Assembly: GCF_023856365.1 (NCBI RefSeq)
Contig: NW_026042774.1
Coordinates: 36,242 to 100,241, forward strand
Direction of reading: 5' to 3'
Length of the DNA: 64,000 bases
Origin: Brienomyrus brachyistius
Taxonomy: Eukaryota; Chordata; Actinopteri; Osteoglossiformes; Mormyridae
Shown here: piece by piece, positions 31,219 through 43,080 of the stretch
Position numbering within the stretch: position 1 is the first letter of the stretch
Layout of the letters: every line of letters begins with the position of its first letter
The notes under the pieces: model-generated
Databases searched by the model: none
Seen by the model: only the letters and a program-made list of their open reading frames with translations
What the model was told of the DNA's origin: nothing
Translations under genes and position numbers: made by a program

Positions 31219-32277
31219 CTTTTGACAGGTGGTAGTTGACAGGCGTAAAGAAACACAGAAGGGCATGGAATTATAAACAAGAATTCTGTGATCTGACACC
31301 TTTGCCATTTGGTAGCAAAGTAAGTGTAATAGCTTCTAACTGACTTGCTTTAACCTAAAACAAGGTTTGTTTGAACAACTTTAGTAGGTTTAATACTTAA
31401 CGATTATGTGAGGAATTCTTTAATATCCAAGTTAACGGCAATGCCAGCAAACAATATGCATAAAAAAGTTGTAGTTAAATATCAATGACTTACAGGAAAG
31501 TTACCGTCACAGTACCTTGCATATAGGAACGTGCAGAATTAGTATATGTATAATACACTATATATATAAGGTTAGTTTATAAACGGTAATCCAGTTTATT
31601 CTGTCTCATCTGCCTAGACTCATTCTACTTGACCAGTGTATGCTCGTTTTACTGCAAATTACTCGTTTTCCATAAATGGACACTGTCTAGCTTAATAAAT
31701 GTACTGCTTTACCGGGCCACTAATAAAAGATACTTTTGGATTCCTCACGATGAGTGGAATTCTTATAAACGGTACCCGCCTTAATTTCCAAAGTCAAACA
31801 TGTTTTTATTTAAATTGTGCATTAAAAATTGAATATTAATTATTAAATATTTCAAAAGCAATGCTACCTATGGAGCGAGTGAATAACTACTTCAGCATTA
31901 CACAGAGAGCTTCGCGAGGGGCTCCGTAAAACGTACAGCATCCAGTTCGATTTTGGAATGTGAAATACATCGGAATATTTAAGAAAATATAAGATTGCTG
32001 TTCAGTTTACCTTGGAAAGTCGTCCTTTCCGTTCGACCGGGCGGTTTTTCTTTTAGGTGAATCACCAAATTTACTGAAATACTACTCACTCTCTGCTGCT
32101 CTTTTCCAAAATCCAGTTGTGTCGACTGTCGGTAGTGATAAGGGTAAAACGTCATTGGAGGCGTCGAAACAGCGACAAAACATCAACCAGTGGCCGAAAG
32201 AATATTACATCCGTACTGTTAAGCACTACCATTGAAAATGAATGGGAAAAGTTAAGGGAAGTTAAGCTAAACTATTC
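31219..32277 (+). other. Upstream/5' part of the unrecognised gene
   Basis: Matches window positions 1-842 from 31436 on. Holds possible small exons (donor at 31488-31493; 32011-32073) but no confirmed start codon. Copy at 38101-39159. Confidence 0.35.
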
Positions 32278-33045
32278 TCGCCGCCCGCAGGGGTTCGAAT
32301 CCGGTTGACCGGTTGTGGCCAAAAATATATTTTATATATTTTATATATTTTATATATTTATATTTATATTATATTTTATATAATATATATATCATCATCC
32401 CCACATTCCGAGATTGGGTACCAAGCCCCATATATAGTTAGTATAGTTGGTAACCTTGGTATTGTGTGTAGGAGATTCGGTATAACTATAATTTCGTTCT
32501 CCATTTACATGCCCGTAGTGTCTTTAAGTGTTATGTAGTTTTGCCTGAAACGCAAAAATAAAACAAAGCAATTAAAGCCGTAAGTGGCTCAAATTGTGCT
32601 GTAGCGATTGAAGAACTTTTGTCGGAAGTTGGATTCGTACCCACGCCTTACTTGGGAGAACAGAATACCAGAATAGAGTAGGTTAAGTCCAGCCTTGGCT
32701 TCCAAGCTGACGTTTTTCTACATATGTGCTTGTGTATCATGGACAGTAAGAGGGGGCAGGCAAGGAGAGAATTTCTCTCTTTGGGGATCAATAGAGTGTT
32801 GTTATTATAACGTCTAAAAAGTATGATGGTCTGTCGATAAATCAATAAGAAAATAAATGAAGTCGTTTTCGCGAACACGCTGGAAAAGCCAGGGGCCGGA
32901 CCGACTGTAGGGGGCGTGGCCAGAGACAGCCATCTCAGGCTGTCAAGTCTCCCGTTTTGGCCGGGAAACTACCGTATTTTACTTCTCTTTCCCGCCGTCC
33001 TCCCGTATTAGTATTTTCCCGTAAATCTCCCTTATATTATATAGT

Positions 33046-33116
33046 TGCTGGATAGTGTAGTGGTAAGATCGCCGCCTTTCACACGGGAGACCGGGGTTCG
33101 AATCCCGGTTGTGGCC
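33046..33116 (+). tRNA. tRNA-Glu(UUC)-like, type I
   Basis: Full core; equivalent of 1611-1681 in unit P. Confidence 0.55.
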
Positions 33117-33357
33117 AAAAATATATTTTATATATTTTATATATTTTATATATTTTATATATTTATATTTATATTATATTTTATATAATTTATATTATTT
33201 TATATTTCCTGTCTTAAAATGTAAGGGATACTGGAGCCTGGTTGCGGTGGTGGGATGGCTCACGGCGGGTGCCGGAAAATTTCCTTTATTTTCAAATCCA
33301 AACCTTGACAGGTATGCTGCTGTTCCAAATCATGGGTGCATGTTACAAGTGCGGAAC

Positions 33358-33408
33358 AAGATCGCCGCCTTTCACACGGGAGACCGCGGTTCGAATCCCG
33401 GTTGTGGC
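33358..33408 (+). other. tRNA-Glu-like 3' half
   Basis: Lacks the A-box; joined directly to cassette sequence ending GTGCGGAAC. Carries a G-to-C change in the T stem (CCGCGGTTCG). Confidence 0.7.
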
Positions 33409-33483
33409 CAAAAATATATTTTATATATTTTATATATTTATATTATATTTATATTATATTTTTTATATATTGTATTATATAGT

Positions 33484-33554
33484 TGCTGGATAGTGTAGTG
33501 GTAAGATCGCCGCCTTTCACACGGGAGACCGGGGTTCGAATCCCGGTTGTGGCC
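33484..33554 (+). tRNA. tRNA-Glu(UUC)-like, type II
   Basis: Full core followed by the AGAAACAACTG flank. Confidence 0.5.
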
Positions 33555-34238
33555 AGAAACAACTGCTATCACAACTAGAGATTGATGAGGTACAACACGA
33601 TTGCTACGACAAGGGGGAGCCAGGACGACAGGTCAGGGGGGAGATATCATCATCCCCACATTCCGAGATTGGGTACCAAGCCCCATATATATTAGTAGGC
33701 TGAATACAAGAGCAGCTGACCTGAGAAATAAGAAATAAGCTAAGCTGGAAACCTGGACCCTCCGACCAAGAATCTCTAGCTGGATAGTGTAGTGTTAAAG
33801 TACATATATATTAGTAGGCTGAATACAAGAGCAGCTGACCTGAGAAATAAGAAATAAGCTAACCTGGACCCTCCGACCAAAAATAATAATATATATCTAC
33901 GGGAACGAGAAAGCAGAGAACAAGAACAAGATTTGTAAATGTAAGATTTGAAGGCATGAAAAATAGAATAGTTCTCGTCATTAGTGAACATGTGTCTCGT
34001 CATTGTGTATCATGGACAGTAAGAGGGGGATCAATAGAGTGTTGTTATTATAACGTCTAAAAAGTATGATGGTCTGTCGATAAATCAATCAGATAAATAA
34101 TGAAGTCGTTTTCGCTGGAAAAGCCATCTCAGGCTGTCAAGTCTCCCGTTTTGGCCGGGAAACTACCGTATTTTACTTCTCTTTCCCGCCGTCCTCCCGT
34201 ATTAGTATTTTCCCGTATTTTCCCTTATATTATATAGT

Positions 34239-34309
34239 TGCTGGATAGTGTAGTGGTAAGATCGCCGCCTTTCACACGGGAGACCGGGGTTCGAATCCCG
34301 GTTGTGGCC
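34239..34309 (+). tRNA. tRNA-Glu(UUC)-like, type I
   Basis: Full core with AT tail; the upstream flank reads CCCGTATTTTCCC where most copies read CCCGTAAATCTCCC. Confidence 0.55.
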
Positions 34310-35025
34310 AAAAATATATTTTATATATTTTATATATTTATATTTATATTATATTTTATATAATATATATATCATCATCCCCACATTCCGAGATTGGGTA
34401 CCAAGCCCCATATATAGTTAGTATAGTTGGTAACCTTGGTATTGTGTGTAGGAGATTCGGTATAACTATAATTTCGTTCTCCATTTACATGCCCGTAGTG
34501 TCTTTAAGTGTTATGTAGTTTTGCCTGAAACGCAAAAATAAAACAAAGCAATTAAAGCCGTAAGTGGCTCAAATTGTGCTGTAGCGATTGAAGAACTTTT
34601 GTCGGAAGTTGGATTCGGACCCACGCCTTACTTGGGAGAACAGAATACCAGAATAGAGTAGGTTAAGTCCAGCCTTGGCTTCCAAGCTGACGTTTTTCTA
34701 CATATGTGCTTGTGTATCATGGACAGTAAGAGGGGGCAGGCAAGGAGAGAATTTCTCTCTTTGGGGATCAATAGAGTGTTGTTATTATAACGTCTAAAAA
34801 GTATGATGGTCTGTCGATAAATCAATAAGAAAATAAATGAAGTCGTTTTCGCGAACACGCTGGAAAAGCCAGGGGCCGGACCGACTGTAGGGGGCGTGGC
34901 CAGAGACAGCCATCTCAGGCTGTCAAGTCTCCCGTTTTGGCCGGGAAACTACCGTATTTTACTTCTCTTTCCCGCCGTCCTCCCGTATTAGTATTTTCCC
35001 GTAAATCTCCCTTATATTATATAGT

Positions 35026-35073
35026 TGCTGGATAGTGTAGTGGTAAGATCGCCGCCTTTCACACGGGAGACCC
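35026..35073 (+). other. tRNA-Glu-like 5' half, truncated at unit junction
   Basis: Same break as 28195; start of unit Q. Confidence 0.85.
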
Positions 35074-35486
35074 AGCGGGGCCGGTCGCGTATAGCCATAA
35101 CACAGTGGCAGCCAATGAAATTGAAGGATTTTTTTTGCGAAGCGAAGAGACCCTCCCCGGCGCTGCAAAATCTCCGTTAATGATTTTTTTTCTGATACAT
35201 TTCAAGTTAGATTGAAATGCTAATCATTTTGAGGCATGTTTTCAAAAAAGCATGAACAAATTTCTCCATTTCTTGTAATCACATTCATCCATTATTCTTC
35301 GTTTTCTTGATATTGATGTATTTAATAAACAGCTTAAAACTATGGTTACAATTTTATTTATTTATTTATTTATGTCGCTGTGGTAATTAAACAGACATAG
35401 ACAGTTATGAATAAAATGTATTGTTTATTGAGTCTATTTACACAGAAAGAGACAAGTACTCAGGTTCTCATACTCAGGGGTATGAT

Positions 35487-35857
35487 AAGATATACATCCA
35501 TCCATCCATCCATTTTCCAAACCGCTTATTCTACTGGGTCACGGGGGTCCGGAGCCTATCCCGGAAGCAATGGGCACGAGGCAGGGAACAACCCAGGATG
35601 GGGGGCCAGCCCATCGCAGGGCACACTCACACACCATTCACTCTCACATGCACACCTATGGGCAATTTAGCAACTCCAATTAGCCTCAGCATGTTTTTGG
35701 ACTGTGGGGGGAAACCGGAGTACCCCCCACGACGACATGGGGAGAACATGCAAACTCCACACACATGTGACACAGGCGGCGACTCAAACCTGGGTCCCAG
35801 AGGTGTGAGGCAACAGTGCTAACCACTGCACCACCATGCCACCCCCAAGATATACAT
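35487..35857 (-). mobile_element. SINE, copy in unit Q
   Basis: Same insertion as 28605-28975 including its target duplication, so it was copied with the unit and did not insert independently. Confidence 0.9.
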
Positions 35858-37339
35858 TACCGCTCAAAAGTTTGGGATCACATGCAAATTTCTTTGTTTT
35901 CCAAAGAAAAACACATTTTCATGCAATTCACAAAATTTTATCCACATCTACATATAGAGGCCTATTATCAGCAACTGGCAGTCCTCTGCATCAATCTCCT
36001 GGTATGTCTGACTGCTTATTCTTTAAATATTGCTAACACATTTTGGAGGTTTGGTTTGGGTCATTATCCTTTTGTAGGATAAAACTGACCCCAATCAAGT
36101 CTTGTCACAGGGTATATAATTGAACGGTAGTGTATGTCAAATATTAAATAGATGAAATGATTAATTTTCTTAAACAGCAGTGTTAATGCATGCATTTTGT
36201 AGCATGTTAACAAATGACTCATTGAATCCTGAATCAAAACAAAAAGCATAATTAAAAATAGCATTGTTATGACAATACTAACAGTGATGCTGCAGCATTT
36301 TAACAACTGTCAGATAGTTAGACATACAGTACCAGTCAGTAATTTGGACACACCACTCTGCCTACAAAGGGACTGGGTCATATTACCTGGATACTTGAGC
36401 TAAACCCAGTAGAAATGTTTTTCAAGGAGTCTGACCAGAGAGTTAAAGAAAATCGGCTGAGTGCTCAGCATATATGAGACGGCTCCTTCAGGAGAGCTGG
36501 AAAAGCATTCCAGGAGGCCACCTCATTAAACTAGTATAAAGTAGAAAGCAGGATCAGTCAGTCCCTGGAGCAGCTGGGGTTAAGGGCCTTGCTCAAGGGC
36601 CCAATGGTGGGATCACTCGGCCAGCCCTGGGATTTGAACCGGCAACCTTCTGAGTTCCAACAGAATTGTCCCCCCCAACAAATTATTTTTTTTAAATAAC
36701 TTTTCTGAGTAGTGCATAATTCCATGTGTATTACTTTATAGTTATGATGTCTTTATAAATATTACAAAATGTAAAGAATAGTACAAAGAAACAATTCTAT
36801 AGGTAGGTGTGCCCAAAACTCCTGACTGACGCCGTAACACTTTCTTAGACTCACCACACTGGTTGAGGTGGTGATGAGACAAGAGAGATTTAGCCAGTGG
36901 ATAGGGAATGATTAATAGGACAGATCTGAAAGGGTCACGATGGGGAATTTAGCCATTGGGGTAACTGCCCCACACTTTGAGAGATGCTCAGGGATAATTT
37001 ATGACCTTAGAGAATCAGGAACAAACAAGGAACATATTAACCATATGTTAAAATGCTGCAAGTGTATATTCAAACAATACTGAACTATAAAGAATATAAA
37101 ACAATCTTTACTTTTTTTGTTTTAAAAAAAAACTATGCTTGCCACTTCTTTAAGAAAACCTACCTAACAGCGGCAATTTTTACAATCTGATTGTAACCCA
37201 CCTGTTGCCATGCATTATTTGTCAGTGAAAAATGAGCCCAGACACAAAATAGCTGTTCTTAATAAAGTGGACAGAGTGTATATGGAAAACATTTACAATT
37301 TTTACAAATAACGCTGCTCTTGAAGTAGCAGGTAGTGTG

Positions 37340-38100
37340 TTACTTTTTTCTCTCCGCTGACCAACGCTGCTTTTCAGCCTCATAAAAAGGAGATTTTTGA
37401 AACTCCCTCCAGGTCATCTCTGGCTGCATAGTCTTGAACAATGGAACAAACAGAACACAGGCATCAAAACGGGCCTGAACGTGGCCAAAACAAGATGAAT
37501 AATAAAGAACTTGGATGAAAAATTCTGATCATGACATCCAGAATTATCCTCCATAATTGAAGGGAAAGAACCTTTAGCATCATGGACTCCAACAACTTGC
37601 AAACCTGAAAGCAAAGTGAAAAAACCACAAATGAACCACAAATAATATTGATTCCTTAATTTATACTGAATCCTGAAGAGTGACTGTTTGTGTGTGTGCA
37701 TGCATATGAGATTCTCACTCATCGGGCCTTCGGTTTTGGAAGGGGACCAACAAAGCATCATCCTCTCCAATTCCTCATCTTCCTCTATTTCTATAAAACA
37801 AAATAGATATGAATAAAAGACATAATCAATGCACAGAACCACATATATGAAACTGTCAGCCAACCTGGAGGATTAGTAGAAGTGTCTGGAAGTGCTGGTC
37901 TTGAGGGAGCAGAAGCCTCCAGTGTCATCTGAAGATTGCTGTGCTTCAGCCTCAGGTACTGCTGTAGTCGGTACATTTTGCTGCCTGGTACGCATTGTTG
38001 TTTGAGGATAACAGCCTCATACCCATCATCCCTACTGTCCCAAATATCCTTCCAGGTCTTGCCAGCACGGACTCCAAACCCAACCAAATTCTCATCCTCA
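37340..38100 (-). pseudogene. Second copy of the unrecognised gene
   Basis: Offset 6882 from 30458-31218, with the same three exons and the same frameshift. One silent substitution (37983) was noticed. Sharing the frameshift means it arose before duplication or the two copies are one locus assembled twice. Confidence 0.5.
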
Positions 38101-39927
38101 CTTTTGACAGGTGGTAGTTGACAGGCGTAAAGAAACACAGAAGGGCATGGAATTATAAACAAGAATTCTGTGATCTGACACCTTTGCCATTTGGTAGCAA
38201 AGTAAGTGTAATAGCTTCTAACTGACTTGCTTTAACCTAAAACAAGGTTTGTTTGAACAACTTTAGTAGGTTTAATACTTAACGATTATGTGAGGAATTC
38301 TTTAATATCCAAGTTAACGGCAATGCCAGCAAACAATATGCATAAAAAAGTTGTAGTTAAATATCAATGACTTACAGGAAAGTTACCGTCACAGTACCTT
38401 GCATATAGGAACGTGCAGAATTAGTATATGTATAATACACTATATATATAAGGTTAGTTTATAAACGGTAATCCAGTTTATTCTGTCTCATCTGCCTAGA
38501 CTCATTCTACTTGACCAGTGTATGCTCGTTTTACTGCAAATTACTCGTTTTCCATAAATGGACACTGTCTAGCTTAATAAATGTACTGCTTTACCGGGCC
38601 ACTAATAAAAGATACTTTTGGATTCCTCACGATGAGTGGAATTCTTATAAACGGTACCCGCCTTAATTTCCAAAGTCAAACATGTTTTTATTTAAATTGT
38701 GCATTAAAAATTGAATATTAATTATTAAATATTTCAAAAGCAATGCTACCTATGGAGCGAGTGAATAACTACTTCAGCATTACACAGAGAGCTTCGCGAG
38801 GGGCTCCGTAAAACGTACAGCATCCAGTTCGATTTTGGAATGTGAAATACATCGGAATATTTAAGAAAATATAAGATTGCTGTTCAGTTTACCTTGGAAA
38901 GTCGTCCTTTCCGTTCGACCGGGCGGTTTTTCTTTTAGGTGAATCACCAAATTTACTGAAATACTACTCACTCTCTGCTGCTCTTTTCCAAAATCCAGTT
39001 GTGTCGACTGTCGGTAGTGATAAGGGTAAAACGTCATTGGAGGCGTCGAAACAGCGACAAAACATCAACCAGTGGCCGAAAGAATATTACATCCGTACTG
39101 TTAAGCACTACCATTGAAAATGAATGGGAAAAGTTAAGGGAAGTTAAGCTAAACTATTCTCGCCGCCCGCAGGGGTTCGAATCCGGTTGACCGGTTGTGG
39201 CCAAAAATATATTTTATATATTTTATATATTTTATATATTTATATTTATATTATATTTTATATAATATATATATCATCATCCCCACATTCCGAGATTGGG
39301 TACCAAGCCCCATATATAGTTAGTATAGTTGGTAACCTTGGTATTGTGTGTAGGAGATTCGGTATAACTATAATTTCGTTCTCCATTTACATGCCCGTAG
39401 TGTCTTTAAGTGTTATGTAGTTTTGCCTGAAACGCAAAAATAAAACAAAGCAATTAAAGCCGTAAGTGGCTCAAATTGTGCTGTAGCGATTGAAGAACTT
39501 TTGTCGGAAGTTGGATTCGAACCCACGCCTTACTTGGGAGAACAGAATACCAGAATAGAGTAGGTTAAGTCCAGCCTTGGCTTCCAAGCTGACGTTTTTC
39601 TACATATGTGCTTGTGTATCATGGACAGTAAGAGGGGGCAGGCAAGGAGAGAATTTCTCTCTTTGGGGATCAATAGAGTGTTGTTATTATAACGTCTAAA
39701 AAGTATGATGGTCTGTCGATAAATCAATAAGAAAATAAATGAAGTCGTTTTCGCGAACACGCTGGAAAAGCCAGGGGCCGGACCGACTGTAGGGGGCGTG
39801 GCCAGAGACAGCCATCTCAGGCTGTCAAGTCTCCCGTTTTGGCCGGGAAACTACCGTATTTTACTTCTCTTTCCCGCCGTCCTCCCGTATTAGTATTTTC
39901 CCGTAAATCTCCCTTATATTATATAGT

Positions 39928-39998
39928 TGCTGGATAGTGTAGTGGTAAGATCGCCGCCTTTCACACGGGAGACCGGGGTTCGAATCCCGGTTGTGGCC
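39928..39998 (+). tRNA. tRNA-Glu(UUC)-like, type I
   Basis: Full core; the tail begins AAAAATACATTTTATA, one base different from most copies. Confidence 0.55.
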
Positions 39999-40230
39999 AA
40001 AAATACATTTTATATATTTTATATATTTTATATATTTATATTTATATTATATTTTATATAATTTATATTATTTTATATTTCCTGTCTTAAAATGTAAGGG
40101 ATACTGGAGCCTGGTTGCGGTGGTGGGATGGCTCACGGCGGGTGCCGGAAAATTTCCTTTATTTTCAAATCCAAACCTTGACAGGTATGCTGCTGTTCCA
40201 AATCATGGGTGCATGTTACAAGTGCGGAAC

Positions 40231-40281
40231 AAGATCGCCGCCTTTCACACGGGAGACCGGGGTTCGAATCCCGGTTGTGGC
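40231..40281 (+). other. tRNA-Glu-like 3' half
   Basis: Same junction as 33358 but with the unmutated T stem. Confidence 0.7.
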
Positions 40282-40356
40282 CAAAAATATATTTTATATA
40301 TTTTATATATTTATATTATATTTATATTATATTTTTTATATATTGTATTATATAGT

Positions 40357-40427
40357 TGCTGGATAGTGTAGTGGTAAGATCGCCGCCTTTCACACGGGAG
40401 ACCGGGGTTCGAATCCCGGTTGTGGCC
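40357..40427 (+). tRNA. tRNA-Glu(UUC)-like, type II
   Basis: Full core followed by the AGAAACAACTG flank. Confidence 0.5.
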
Positions 40428-41111
40428 AGAAACAACTGCTATCACAACTAGAGATTGATGAGGTACAACACGATTGCTACGACAAGGGGGAGCCAGGACG
40501 ACAGGTCAGGGGGGAGATATCATCATCCCCACATTCCGAGATTGGGTACCAAGCCCCATATATATTAGTAGGCTGAATACAAGAGCAGCTGACCTGAGAA
40601 ATAAGAAATAAGCTAAGCTGGAAACCTGGACCCTCCGACCAAGAATCTCTAGCTGGATAGTGTAGTGTTAAAGTACATATATATTAGTAGGCTGAATACA
40701 AGAGCAGCTGACCTGAGAAATAAGAAATAAGCTAACCTGGACCCTCCGACCAAAAATAATAATATATATCTACGGGAACGAGAAAGCAGAGAACAAGAAC
40801 AAGATTTGTAAATGTAAGATTTGAAGGCATGAAAAATAGAATAGTTCTCGTCATTAGTGAACATGTGTCTCGTCATTGTGTATCATGGACAGTAAGAGGG
40901 GGATCAATAGAGTGTTGTTATTATAACGTCTAAAAAGTATGATGGTCTGTCGATAAATCAATCAGATAAATAATGAAGTCGTTTTCGCTGGAAAAGCCAT
41001 CTCAGGCTGTCAAGTCTCCCGTTTTGGCCGGGAAACTACCGTATTTTACTTCTCTTTCCCGCCGTCCTCCCGTATTAGTATTTTCCCGTATTTTCCCTTA
41101 TATTATATAGT

Positions 41112-41182
41112 TGCTGGATAGTGTAGTGGTAAGATCGCCGCCTTTCACACGGGAGACCGGGGTTCGAATCCCGGTTGTGGCC
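41112..41182 (+). tRNA. tRNA-Glu(UUC)-like, type I
   Basis: Full core with AT tail; equivalent of 34239 in unit Q. Confidence 0.55.
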
Positions 41183-41898
41183 AAAAATATATTTTATATA
41201 TTTTATATATTTATATTTATATTATATTTTATATAATATATATATCATCATCCCCACATTCCGAGATTGGGTACCAAGCCCCATATATAGTTAGTATAGT
41301 TGGTAACCTTGGTATTGTGTGTAGGAGATTCGGTATAACTATAATTTCGTTCTCCATTTACATGCCCGTAGTGTCTTTAAGTGTTATGTAGTTTTGCCTG
41401 AAACGCAAAAATAAAACAAAGCAATTAAAGCCGTAAGTGGCTCAAATTGTGCTGTAGCGATTGAAGAACTTTTGTCGGAAGTTGGATTCGAACCCACGCC
41501 TTACTTGGGAGAACAGAATACCAGAATAGAGTAGGTTAAGTCCAGCCTTGGCTTCCAAGCTGACGTTTTTCTACATATGTGCTTGTGTATCATGGACAGT
41601 AAGAGGGGGCAGGCAAGGAGAGAATTTCTCTCTTTGGGGATCAATAGAGTGTTGTTATTATAACGTCTAAAAAGTATGATGGTCTGTCGATAAATCAATA
41701 AGAAAATAAATGAAGTCGTTTTCGCGAACACGCTGGAAAAGCCAGGGGCCGGACCGACTGTAGGGGGCGTGGCCAGAGACAGCCATCTCAGGCTGTCAAG
41801 TCTCCCGTTTTGGCCGGGAAACTACCGTATTTTACTTCTCTTTCCCGCCGTCCTCCCGTATTAGTATTTTCCCGTAAATCTCCCTTATATTATATAGT

Positions 41899-41969
41899 TG
41901 CTGGATAGTGTAGTGGTAAGATCGCCGCCTTTCACACGGGAGACCGGGGTTCGAATCCCGGTTGTGGCC
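41899..41969 (+). tRNA. tRNA-Glu(UUC)-like, type I
   Basis: Full core at the place where units P and Q start with the truncated form. Part of a ~1971 bp direct repeat with 39928. Confidence 0.55.
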
Positions 41970-42201
41970 AAAAATACATTTTATATATTTTATATATTTT
42001 ATATATTTATATTTATATTATATTTTATATAATTTATATTATTTTATATTTCCTGTCTTAAAATGTAAGGGATACTGGAGCCTGGTTGCGGTGGTGGGAT
42101 GGCTCACGGCGGGTGCCGGAAAATTTCCTTTATTTTCAAATCCAAACCTTGACAGGTATGCTGCTGTTCCAAATCATGGGTGCATGTTACAAGTGCGGAA
42201 C

Positions 42202-42252
42202 AAGATCGCCGCCTTTCACACGGGAGACCGGGGTTCGAATCCCGGTTGTGGC
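42202..42252 (+). other. tRNA-Glu-like 3' half
   Basis: Same junction as 40231, 1971 bp further on. Confidence 0.7.
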
Positions 42253-42327
42253 CAAAAATATATTTTATATATTTTATATATTTATATTATATTTATATTA
42301 TATTTTTTATATATTGTATTATATAGT

Positions 42328-42398
42328 TGCTGGATAGTGTAGTGGTAAGATCGCCGCCTTTCACACGGGAGACCGGGGTTCGAATCCCGGTTGTGGCC
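42328..42398 (+). tRNA. tRNA-Glu(UUC)-like, type II
   Basis: Full core followed by the AGAAACAACTG flank. Confidence 0.5.
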
Positions 42399-43009
42399 AG
42401 AAACAACTGCTATCACAACTAGAGATTGATGAGGTACAACACGATTGCTACGACAAGGGGGAGCCAGGACGACAGGTCAGGGGGGAGATATCATCATCCC
42501 CACATTCCGAGATTGGGTACCAAGCCCCATATATATTAGTAGGCTGAATACAAGAGCAGCTGACCTGAGAAATAAGAAATAAGCTAAGCTGGAAACCTGG
42601 ACCCTCCGACCAAGAATGCGTGAAGTACCCTCAGAAGGTCTACTAGAAGATGTACGTACACCACAGCAACAGTAAGATTTGAAGGACCCGGCATGAAAAA
42701 TAGAATAGTTCTCGTCATTAGTGAACATGTGTCTCGTCATTGTGTATCATGGACAGTAAGAGGGGGATCAATAGAGTGTTGTTATTATAACGTCTAAAAA
42801 GTATGATGGTCTGTCGATAAATAATGAAGTCGTTTTCGCGAACACGCTGGAAAAGCCAGGGTGTAGGGGGCGTGGCCAGAGACAGCCTGCTGACCATCTC
42901 AGGCTGTCAAGTCTCCCGTTTTGGCCGGGAAACTACCGTATTTTACTTCTCTTTCCCGCCGTCCTCCCGTATTAGTATTTTCCCGTAAATCTCCCTTATA
43001 TTATATAGT
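42398..43009 (+). repeat. Cassette spacer, variant
   Basis: Starts like 26684 but switches near 42617 to a different junction (GCGTGAAGTACCC) before the shortened core. No gene seen. Confidence 0.7.
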
Positions 43010-43080
43010 TGCTGGATAGTGTAGTGGTAAGATCGCCGCCTTTCACACGGGAGACCGGGGTTCGAATCCCGGTTGTGGCC
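43010..43080 (+). tRNA. tRNA-Glu(UUC)-like, type I (second-copy equivalent of 1611)
   Basis: Full core with AT tail, 41399 bp after 1611. Confidence 0.55.

Larger units (their letters stand above)
28148..35025 (+). repeat. 6.88 kb tandem unit, copy P
   Basis: Begins with a tRNA-Glu-like sequence cut at 28195 and continues through a SINE, two Tc1 remnants, an unrecognised minus-strand gene and tRNA cassettes. The next unit starts at 35026 with the same truncated tRNA-like sequence. Offset between copies is 6878, then 6882 after a TTTA microsatellite gains one unit near 35352. Confidence 0.93.
35026..41898 (+). repeat. 6.87 kb tandem unit, copy Q
   Basis: Near-identical to 28148-35025. It ends where a full tRNA-like sequence starts at 41899 instead of the truncated form, so the array stops there and changes into a shorter cassette repeat. 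A silent difference (GGT versus GGC) is seen in the unrecognised gene at 31101/37983. Confidence 0.93.
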
